Of a stretch of DNA of 64,000 bases, positions 55,691-64,000 are shown in pieces (position 1 is the stretch's first letter; each line of letters opens with the position of its first letter). The notes under the pieces are model-generated. The model was not told the DNA's origin. It did not search any database and was given only the letters and a program-made list of their open reading frames with translations. The position numbers and the translations under genes were made by a program. Source of the DNA: Mesostigma viride (lineage: Eukaryota; Streptophyta; Mesostigmatophyceae; Mesostigmatales; Mesostigmataceae); NCBI GenBank assembly GCA_009746045.1, contig RPFO01000079.1, forward strand, positions 192,501 to 256,500, given 5' to 3'.

Positions 55691-58600
55691 CGTGCGCGCG
55701 CGCGTGTGAGTGTGTGTGTTGGGGGGACGTCGGGAGGAAAAGGCGATGAGCGGGCAACGAGGGTAAATATTGCACGAAGCGCTGGGATCATACGAGAGTT
55801 TTGGGGCAAACACGTGGCACGATACCGGGCATGTTTCTGCACGCGCCGAGTGGACCCACAAAGGTGCGATCTCCCACCACCACGCGATGCCTCGTGAAGG
55901 TGACCCGCAACCGGCCAGCCGACCCGCAGGGGATTGATAGAGCCAACACGTGCATGCGCTCGCTCCCGCGCCTTTGTTCGTTACGATGCAAAGGACTGCT
56001 AAAGTATCCACGGTCGTTTGAATGGTCGCAAAGAAAACATCCAACGACACCCCCCCCCACCAGCCACAACCACTGTTCCCCGCTGCTGTGCCTTTCCGTG
56101 CTGTGCCGGTTCCCCATCCACCATCAACGCCACCAAGACCTCTTGCACCTCGGCACCGCCCTGGCCTTATGATAGAGCTGCACAATGAACTCTATTTTGT
56201 TTAGTCTACAAAGCCAATAACGATGTTACCGGCAAGTGAGCAACCCCTCCCCGCCGGAGCGGTGCCACTTCTCGCAGACGGCGCCGTCCCGGGGGCAGTG
56301 CATGGCTCCGCAAGGTAAGCAACATGGCAAGGAGTGTCGTACGTGGGATGACAACCTCACTCTCCTACACTGTCGTTTGGACGCCAACCCCAGATGAGTG
56401 CACCATTGTCCAATGCCCAGCAAACACGCACTCGCCACACAAGCGCCTGCGACCCTGGCCGCTCCAGCCATGCCTATAGACACATCTCATTAGCCCTTCC
56501 TCCTTCCACACCGCATACACTCCTGGTCCAGCAAGGGTGCTTGTCTGCCCGCTGCCCCACACCTGCATGGCTTGTTGGCCTGCCTGATAACAATGCCAGC
56601 CCACAGCTGTATTTTACACAGTTGGCCCCCCTCACCTGCTGCACAAGCGCGCGGCAGGCCTCCACGTGTCCCCTCTCGGCCGCAAGCACCAGGGGGGTGA
56701 GCCCCGAGGCCGGACACTCGGCGTTGGGCGCGGCGCCGCCCTCCACCAGTGCTATGGCCGCTGCCACCTGTTCACGCAAGGTAGGCGCGGGCCATGTGAG
56801 TGTGCGGCTGGTCGTAGAACCTCCGCACCCCCCGATCCAATACATGCAGGCATGCGGCCTTGCAGCCGGCCCGCATCCACGGAGCAACGTTACAGCGATG
56901 TGGTTCCTAAAAGGCCATCCACACCGAGCCACGTCGACATCGCAAGCTTTGCGGTTGCCAGCACAACAAGCCCACGGTCTGCCTGGGTAAGGCCTACATC
57001 TGCAGGGGGAGAAGGCCGTACCTGCAGGCATAACTCCATGGCGTACGGCACGTATGGTGATTGGCCACTCTAACGCTACTGCGAGAGGGGGCCCACGGCT
57101 GAACACGGGTGTCTGCTGGGATTGCATGGAGCATATCATCCGCCACACGTAATCCGCTTTGATAGCGCAGATGGCATCACAGAGCAAGCAGCAGGAGGCA
57201 AAGCAAGCAGCAGGAGGCAAGAGCACAGCCGAGCACCCCTATCCCTCAGACTAACTGCCGGCTGGACTAACTGCTTCGCCCTCAGACAAACTGCCGGCTG
57301 GACTAACTGCTTAGCCCTCAGACAAACTGCCTGCTGGACTAACTGCTTAGCCCTCAGACAAACTGCCGGCTGGACTAACTGCTTAGCCCTCAGGTTAACT
57401 GCCACCTGGACTGACTGCTTAGCCCTCAGAGTGACTGCCGGCTGGACTACCTGCTTAGCGCTCAGACAAACTGCCGGCATCTGCTTGCATCCGTTTGCTT
57501 GTTCGATGCGGGCAGGGGCCACACAGCGCTGTTTGACGATGAGAAGCAGGCACCGGACTTTGGAAGCATCAACACAGAGCTGGTGTCGGGGTATGGAGAT
57601 GGCATCATGTGCCGTGGCATATCCATGGAATGCGCCACTACCTGGTTGAACGCAGTAGCCACGATCAGTGCCGTACGGTCGGCCCACTCCTTGTTCGGGT
57701 CGGCCCCGAGTTTCACCAGCAGCCGCAACGCCCGGTCCTGCCCCGCGCGCGCCGCATGCATGAGCGCTGCGCACGTACGGATGACAGTAAGCAACAGGGC
57801 ACCCAGGGTGTGCACGGGGCGGCGGTACAACGCCCATCAGACAACGGATGTGTCCACTGACAAGTCGTCCCAGGGAGTGCACGCAGGCGACACATGTCGT
57901 TCCAACCATCTCATCCACCACGATTGCACGCTCACACCCGATTTATACAGGCGACCGCCCACAGGGCAATGTACGGCCCGCAGCGAAAAGACCGCGAAAA
58001 GATTACCTTGGGCCAGCCAGCACGCCGATAGGCCCGCGCGCCATCACGCACTTGGCCCTATGCCATTTGGTGGCGTAGTGCAGTGCCAGCTGTACCCGCG
58101 TGGCGTGCACAGCCCGTAGAGAGGGTGGCAGAAAGCCGGGGGATTTGCCAGCACATGCCAGCACAAGAGTGATAGGGCCAAACACCGACGGCTGGCACGC
58201 AGATGACCTGCCGTGTTGGTGCTAGCAGCGGGCCACTGGCTGCTATGGAGTGATGCACGGAGGGAAAGGGAGCAGAGAACAGAGGACATCCCAGCCTCAC
58301 AGGGGCGCATGCAACAAAGTGCTACGGGCCACCGCAAGAGTGACAAGCAGCAAGACCAGTAAGGCGGGCGAGTGACGGCAAGAAGAAGTGACCCGAGAGG
58401 CAGTCCCAACGACAAGCCGCAGACCCACGTGTAAAGCCCGCGGATGTCGGGTAGTCCAGGTCAGCCCCCCGCGCCGCCAGCATCTGAATGATGTCATCAA
58501 ACCCCTGCATGGCCGCCAGGGTCAGCGGCGTGTGCGGCTCATACGTGGGCTCCGACACGTGCGCGCCCACGTCCGCGCCGTGCTCGCTGTCGTCCCCTTC

Positions 58601-61600
58601 TCCTGCCACCTGGCGACTGGCACTGGCGGTCTTGAGGAAGACAAAGAAGGGGTTGGTCGGGTTCAGCCCCAGGGGCGCCTCCTTCTCCCCCTGGAGCGCC
58701 TGCTGCAGGTTGAGCACCACCTCCATCTCCAGGGATGCGTCGGGGCAGGACAGGATGGCGGCCACACAATCGGCGCTGCCCGAGAGCACGGCCGCGGCCA
58801 CAGGGGACTCCTGCTCCGCGTTCAGCGTGATGCAGCGCGCACCGTGCGCCAGAAGAAGGCGCACCACATCCGCCGAGCCTGTGAGCAGCCACAAGGATCG
58901 ACAAGCAGCCGGGGTGCCGCGCATGTGCACAGGAAAACAGGGCATGGAAATCGGCACGGTGCAGCAAGGTAAGCCCTGGGAACCCCAGCAAGCTACCATC
59001 GCACGCAACGCCATACCTCATCAGCAGCCATACCACCAAAACAAGCGATGGGCTTCCATTCCCACTCCCACAAAACAGCAGGCAAATAGCTGGACGGCCG
59101 CTCGCAGGTTTAAGGCCAAGGAAGAGAATACCAGTGGCGGCCTGCTGCCTGCTGCCTGCTGCCTGCTGGCAGGCAATATTTCCCCAGCACGCTTGCCATC
59201 ACAGCGCCAGGATAACTATTCGAACGATCGCTTCCAAGGAATGGGAATACAAGTTCTTCACCCCCCGGGCCGCCTGGCTGAGCAACACCTACAACAACCG
59301 ATCAGGCCAGGCAAGAACAGCTTCTCCAGCCGGGCGCCCCGGCTCACCGATGCGGGCAGCCTCCACCAGGGGCGTCCCCACACCGGGGCGGCAGTGGTTC
59401 ACGTTGGCGCCACCCGCCAGCAGCGCGGCCACCGTCTCTGCGTTGCTGGCTCGGCACGCGTGGATCAGCGCTGCGGAAGGTGCAGGGGGGTCATGCAGGC
59501 CAAGTGTGCAGGCAACCACAAGGGCGAGTGCATGGCAAAAGGCCAGCATCGGATGCAGCCGGGCAGGTCACACGGACAATGTCGGGAATGCCAAGGGAAT
59601 GCCTGTAATGAAAGGTCCACAAGCACTCCTCGCGGGCCATGCATCAGCAAAGCCCGCTGCAACGGCTCACAAAGGAGCCCGTTTCGCAGATAGGATCAGG
59701 GCATGTGCTGGCGTCTGCAACCCAGCAAGCTCCCTGGTGCTATACTGGGATACGATACCAGCAGGAGCCGCCAGCTCTCACACCCATGGGCGGGTGGCCT
59801 GATCGTTGCAGCAAGTCCCAAGTGCGGGCGACTGCGCAGCACAGCAACCGCCTGCCCTCGCCCACACCGCATGGTTGCTGTCGAACAGCTGCCGCATTGC
59901 ATGCGCAAGCTGCAATGATAGGCACAGCCCAGCGCTCGGCTCTGCACATTCCAAAGGATAGGGTTGCTATTTACTATTTAATTAATGGGATGGGGTTGCG
60001 ATGCTTAAGCTAAACTGTGGTGCACATGCCACTTGTCCTGCAACGCCAACCAGCAACCATGATGGAAAGGACTGCTGCCATCTGCTGCACATCCAGCCAG
60101 GGCCGGCCACGACACAGTAAGTCACGGCATCTGCTTCCTGCTCTGCGGAACGGCTCCCAAGGACAAGTCCGCGGCGCGACCAGAGATACGCATGTGCACC
60201 CGAACATCCTGCCGCCCTTTTGCTACTGGCATCCCTTGCTCTAAGCCGCCCCACCATGCTGCTCGCACCAAGCTTTGCGTGCACATTGCGGCTACTTGTG
60301 CTGCCAAACTCAAGGAGGGCAGCCGCCCAAGCCCAACCGCATGAATACCCCATTCCCTCAATCCTTCCTTCTTCGTTCGGTTTCCCCCCAGATAGCACTC
60401 CCTTATTCGTTCCTTTTCCCTCCAGATAGCCCTCCCTTCTTCGTTCGAATTTCCCCCCAGATAGCCCTCCTTTCTTCGTTCGTATATCCCCCCAGATAGC
60501 CCTCCCTTCTTCGTTCGGTTTCCTCCCAGATAGCCCGTATCCACCAACGCACACCATCGAACCTAAAATCTATTCCACCACCAACGCACGCCATCGAACC
60601 TAAAATCTAACCCACCAGCAACGCACGCCATCGAACCTAAAATCTAACCCACCAGCAACGCACGCCATCGAACCTAAAATCTATCCCACCACCAACGCAC
60701 GCCATCGAACCTAAAATCTAACCCACCAGCAACGCACGCCATTGAACCTAAAATCTAACCCACCAACAACGCACGCCATGGAACCTAAAATCTAACTCAC
60801 CAGCAACGCACGCCATCGAACCTAAAATCTATCCCACCACCAACGCACGCCATCGAACCTAAAATCTAACCCACCACCAACGCACGCCATCGAACCTAAA
60901 ATCTAACCCACCAGCAACGCACGCCATTGAACCTAAAATCTAACCCACCACCAACGCACGCCATCAAACCTAAAATCTAACTCACCAGCAACGCACGCCA
61001 TCGAACCTAAAATCTAACCCACCACCAACGCACGCCATCGAACCTAAAATCTAACCCACCAGCAACGCACGCCATTGAACCTAAAATCTAACCCACCACC
61101 AATGCACGCCATCGAACCTAAAATCTAACCCACCAGCAACGCACGCCATTGAACCTAAAATCTAACCCACCACCAACGCACGCCATCAAACCTAAAATCT
61201 AACTCACCAGCAACGCACGCCATCGAACCTAAAATCTAACCCACCAGCAACGCACGCCATCGAACCTAAAATCTATCCCACCACCAACGCACGCCATCGA
61301 ACCTAAAATCTAACCCACCAGCAACGCACGCCATCGAACCTAAAATCTATCCCGGCAGCAACGCACGCCATTGAACCTAAAATCTAACCCACCACCAACG
61401 CACGCCATCAAACCTAAAATCTAACTCACCAGCAACGCACGCCATCGAACCTAAAATCTATCCCACCACCAACGCACGCCATCGAACCTAAAATCTAACC
61501 CACCACCAACGCACGCCATCAAACCTAAAATCTAACCCACCAGCAACGCACGCCATTGAACCTAAAATCTAACCCACCACCAACGCACGCCATCAAACCT

Positions 61601-62708
61601 AAAATCTAACTCACCAGCAACGCACGCCATCGAACCTAAAATCTAACCCACCACCAACGCACGCCATCGAACCTAAAATCTATCCCGGCAGCAACGCACG
61701 CCATCGAACCTAAAATCTATCCCGGCAGCAACGCACGCCATCGAACCTAAAATCTAACCCGCCAGCAACGCACGCCATTGAACCTAAAATCTAACCCGAC
61801 AGCATCGCACGCCATCGAACCTACATCTCACCCACCAGCAAATGCACCAAACTACCCAACCAGCCAATCTGAGCAGAAATCCCTCTCGCCTCTCCCCCAC
61901 CCGACCAGGTGCCCACCTGTCTCTCGGTGCATGTTCTCACCCCCTACCTGTCTCTCGGTGCATGTTCTCATAGTTGACGGATGCCCCACTGGCCAGCAGC
62001 ATCCGCACCACCTCCACGTTGCCGTGCTTGGCCGCCTGCACACGGGGGCGGCGGCCAGCACACGAGCAAGCATGCGCAGGAAACGTGAGGACAGAGACGC
62101 GGGAACAGGGGAACCCAGGGAGGGGCCACGAGGCAGGGAATGGAACACCAGCGGACCACCGGATCTACTAGGCTAGACTAGGCTAGTGTGGGCAAGCGCC
62201 AATAGACTGCTGTCTGTCGTCTTTCATCCATGCGGGGGAGGCACACAAAATTCAAAATAAATTCGAGGTATGAGCGTTTATTGTGCATGTGATTACAGGG
62301 TTCCAGGCAACCAGCCAACATTATGGATGGGCGAGAGAGCAATTGGTTTGCACACCACGCAAGCTCAGCAAAGCAGCGAAGCTAGCAAAGCAAGTAAAGG
62401 CCACACAGATGTGCACGGGCAGATGCTCCCTACTTCCTGTGGCGACACCATGCCCGACAATGATGCCCAACAACATGTCCTCACCACAATGGCCACTGGG
62501 TGGTTGGGCCCAGCCAACCCACACAACAGGCAGCCCGTGCCAATTTTTTCACCACCTTGCCCTGCGATGTCATTCGCAACTTTCCTCGATCAGCGCGGTG
62601 GCCCCCGCGCGGCCTTCGTAGTTGATGGATGCCCCACGCTTGACGATCGGCCCGAGGATGGCGTGCTTCCTCGCCGCGGCTGCCAGCATCAAGCACGTCA
62701 GGCCATGC
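44312..62708 (-). CDS. large ankyrin-repeat protein, 5'-partial
   Basis: Seventeen exons, all phase-compatible: 62708-62585, 62035-61948, 59470-59348, 58878-58429, 57766-57642, 56767-56636, 55593-55426, 54610-54524, 53576-53358, 53094-53025, 51457-50982, 50599-50518, 49935-49822, 49339-49132, 47635-47053, 46065-45754, 45181-44312. They encode at least 1409 aa, mostly ankyrin repeats (for example [60 protein letters not shown]). The last 70 residues are not ankyrin. Ankyrin solenoids bind protein partners; no catalytic or membrane segment is seen, so partners and location are unknown. The first junction (62585/62035) lacks a GT donor (GAG^GAAAGT). Upstream exons are probably beyond 62708. Exon boundaries recur at the same place and phase of the repeat, suggesting exon duplication. 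Most introns contain tandem arrays. Confidence 0.85.
46232..46288. repeat. 29-bp tandem pair in an ankyrin-gene intron
   Basis: ACGCTTGAA[C/T]GGGGGAAAAC followed by GAGATGC, twice in a row. Confidence 0.8.
48436..49015. repeat. (CCCCCGT)n / (CCCCGT)n array
   Basis: About 580 bp of CCCCCGT and CCCCGT units with CCCCAT and CCCCTC variants, inside the ankyrin-gene intron between exons 49339-49132 and 47635-47053. On the minus strand it forms G-runs separated by two or three bases, a strong G-quadruplex context. Confidence 0.95.
50320..50530 (-). repeat. 54-bp degenerate array duplicating the donor of exon 50599-50518
   Basis: In the coding orientation the exon end CGCAACGCCAAAG^GTGAGGCC is followed by CTCTTTCTCTTGTGCAG and CACTGATG and then a second perfect CGCAACGCCAAAG^GTGAGGCC. 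More diverged copies continue to about 50320. Confidence 0.85.
50956..50978. repeat. poly-C tract at an ankyrin-gene splice donor
   Basis: A C-run of about 23 bases a few bases 3' (in minus orientation) of the donor at 50981-50980. The length is prone to assembly error. Confidence 0.9.
51480..52095. repeat. 10-bp array (CAGAYGCACA)n in an ankyrin-gene intron
   Basis: About 60 units of 10 bp. From about 51600 to 51857 nearly all units are CAGACGCACA; from 51858 to 52095 nearly all are CAGATGCACA. The array lies just upstream of the acceptor of exon 51457-50982. Confidence 0.95.
52537..52747. repeat. 19-bp array (ACCTTCAAGGTTCAAAGGT)
   Basis: About 11 units of 19 bp with AAAGGT/AAATGC alternation, inside the ankyrin-gene intron between exons 53094-53025 and 51457-50982. 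Confidence 0.9.
54236..54560 (-). repeat. 35-bp array copying the donor of exon 54610-54524
   Basis: In coding orientation the exon end GGCACCGCCAACACGGCTCT then ATTAGAG^GTGAGACA is followed by about eight further 35-bp units GGCACCGCCAACACGGCGCT then GTGAGAG^GTGAGACA. Every unit carries the GAG^GTGAG donor. Confidence 0.92.
55612..55694. repeat. (TG)n microsatellite in an ankyrin-gene intron
   Basis: About 80 bp of TG dinucleotides flanked by CG-rich alternating purine-pyrimidine sequence, about 20 bp upstream (in minus orientation) of the acceptor of exon 55593-55426. Potential Z-DNA. Confidence 0.95.
57235..57480. repeat. 36-bp array in an ankyrin-gene intron
   Basis: About 6-7 units of 36 bp with core CAGACAAACTGCCGGCTGGA and CTAACTGCTTAGCCCT, between exons 57766-57642 and 56767-56636. 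Confidence 0.9.
60345..60545. repeat. about 34-bp array (CCCTCCCTTCTTCGTTCG...CCCCCAGATAG)
   Basis: Five to six diverged units immediately next to the 37-bp array, in the intron between exons 62035-61948 and 59470-59348 of the ankyrin gene. Confidence 0.88.
60546..61830. repeat. 37-bp minisatellite, about 34 copies
   Basis: Units of 37 bp with core AACGCACGCCATCGAACCTA and AAATCTAACCCACCA. Variant positions (CACCACCA/CACCAGCA, CATCGAA/CATTGAA/CATCAAA, CTAACC/CTATCC) recur in ordered combinations, so blocks of several units were amplified together. Confidence 0.95.
61920..61976 (-). repeat. tandem duplication of the donor of exon 62035-61948
   Basis: In coding orientation GAGAACATGCACCGAGAGAC then AG^GTAGGGGGT is followed directly by GAGAACATGCACCGAGAGAC then AG^GTGGGC. 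Both copies offer a usable GT donor. Confidence 0.85.
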
Positions 62709-64000
62709 CTGCGCGGAAATACAAGCATGCACGCGCCCAACAAAGAGAATGAGCCTCGCGTGCCACAGATGCTGGGGCCCGTGCACATGGCAGATGCTGG
62801 GCGTTGAAAGGATAACGCCATCCAATGTGCAGGCAGGCAATTTCGCCATGAAGAGGTGATTCGTTCTGAGGGGTGCCTTCAGGGTATGCTGGGGGTTCAC
62901 CAACAGAAAGACCCATGCCCACCCTTTCTGTCCCCTGACTGTGGATCTGCTGGCAGCTCATGTCTCGTCGACGTGGCGGAGTCAGCAGAACGCACCGGCA
63001 TGACTAGCTGATGCATCGACGGGTGCGGTAGTGCAATGTACAAAGCCACCCGTTCCCCAGCTTGAGGGTGCTGCAACCCTGTTCCCCCCTTCATGCTGCC
63101 AGCCGTGCCTTCCCCCTTATCCCATAGACTACTGGGGCGTTTCCCTACCTGTCACAGGCAGCCCTAGCATGTGTGCGTATGTGCATATGGGCATCTTTTG
63201 TACACATGCACTGTGGCTTTTCCCCTTGGTACTTCTGGCGCGTGTGAGCACACCACCCATTTGATCTTACTCCACCCACCCGCTTCTCGTGCCCCCACTC
63301 GAGCTCGGTTCTTGTATCACCGCATGGAGGGTGGATAGGGTGGCTTACCCGGGGTGGGTGCCCCCTGTCGAACGCCTGCCCATGCGGCACACACTTCATA
63401 GGAGCATCACCACCTTGTTCTTCTATCTTGCCCACAACTCCACCCACTGATCCTTATTCCACCCAAACTTGTTCTCTGCCACCCACAACATTAGAACACA
63501 CCACCCCATTCTTCTTGCACTACCGTAGTGGTCAGAATCAAGTTATTTTGCGAGCCCAACACAAAGTGAAAGTTTAGGTTTGCGAGGCAAAACTATTTCA
63601 ACAAGGTAATTGCGACCTGGCGCTTTCGTAATGTAATCCAATACAAATAGTACGAAATCTGGTAAACAAGTACAGTGGCATATAAGCTAGAGTTTACTAG
63701 CCACAATTAAGCAAATGTATAGAAGTTTGCAACGTCGATTCGCACCGTATTTGTCGCAAAGTGATTTTGACCACTCGGGTACTAAAACACATCCCCTGGG
63801 TTTCCATCACCCACCGCACAGATTCCATCACCCGCTCCATCCCACGTCCCTAGTTTCCCTACTTGTTCTCGTAGTGGAACGTTTGGCGCCACCAACACGC
63901 CACCACCCAGTTGTTCCCGTTACCCACGACAGGAATCTACATCAGAGCACCACCCACGTGTCGTCATGCCACCCACACAAGGAACACATCACCCACTTGT
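62709..64000. other. upstream part of the ankyrin gene or its promoter; CACCACCCA-rich
   Basis: No further clear ankyrin exon is seen. 63245-63520 and 63780-64000 contain dispersed CACCACCCA and ACTTGTTCTC motifs. In coding orientation the segment ending at 63863 reads HYENK when joined to exon 62708 (donor AACAA^GTAGGG, phase 2), which would fit an ankyrin exon, but the sequence upstream of it is not ankyrin-like. Confidence 0.3.

Overview
The window is nuclear DNA from a eukaryote, most likely a chlorophyte green alga of the Chlamydomonadales/Volvocales type. The host exons are GC-rich and interrupted by many GT-AG introns, most with GTGAG- or GTAAG-like donors. The Pumilio protein has the N-terminal block typical of plant and algal family members. 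The repeats are APE-type LINEs with AT-rich tetranucleotide tails and very long micro- and minisatellites. Genus-level assignment from sequence alone is not possible. There is no CRISPR array, operon, rRNA gene or intact tRNA gene.

Four host genes could be assembled from splice-phase-consistent exons. (1) The 3' part of a SAM-dependent methyltransferase (+, 2-2091, 3 exons, 5' end outside the window). (2) A Pumilio/PUF RNA-binding protein (-, 22698-16385, 5 exons, about 1393 aa) with eight PUF repeats whose base-reading residues spell the classic UGUAUAUA target. (3) A 14-exon gene (+, 24250-35477, 503 aa) in which a DnaJ J-domain is joined in frame to a complete MECR-type trans-2-enoyl-CoA reductase. 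Genes 2 and 3 are divergent and share about 1.5 kb of upstream sequence. (4) A 17-exon ankyrin-repeat gene (-, 62708-44312, at least 1409 aa, 5' end not resolved).

Between the host genes lie two retroelement graveyards. 2641-15464 holds at least six 5'-truncated or internally deleted LINE pieces on both strands, a perfect-centre foldback element and one 1.9 kb TTAA-flanked DNA element. 35795-42003 holds further LINE copies with two nested insertions whose removal restores the LINE reading frame exactly: a 401-bp insert with a 9-bp target duplication and a tRNA-like core, and a second copy of the 1.9 kb TTAA element inside a LINE ORF1.

Almost every large intron carries its own tandem array (5-, 6-, 10-, 19-, 29-, 35-, 36-, 37-, 42- and 48-bp units). 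In five places the duplicated unit straddles an exon-intron boundary, so that the 5' splice site itself is copied, up to about 12 times. One case contains a ready-made mini-intron. This recurrent AG^GT duplication in three unrelated genes, together with the J-domain/MECR fusion, is the most unusual content of the window.
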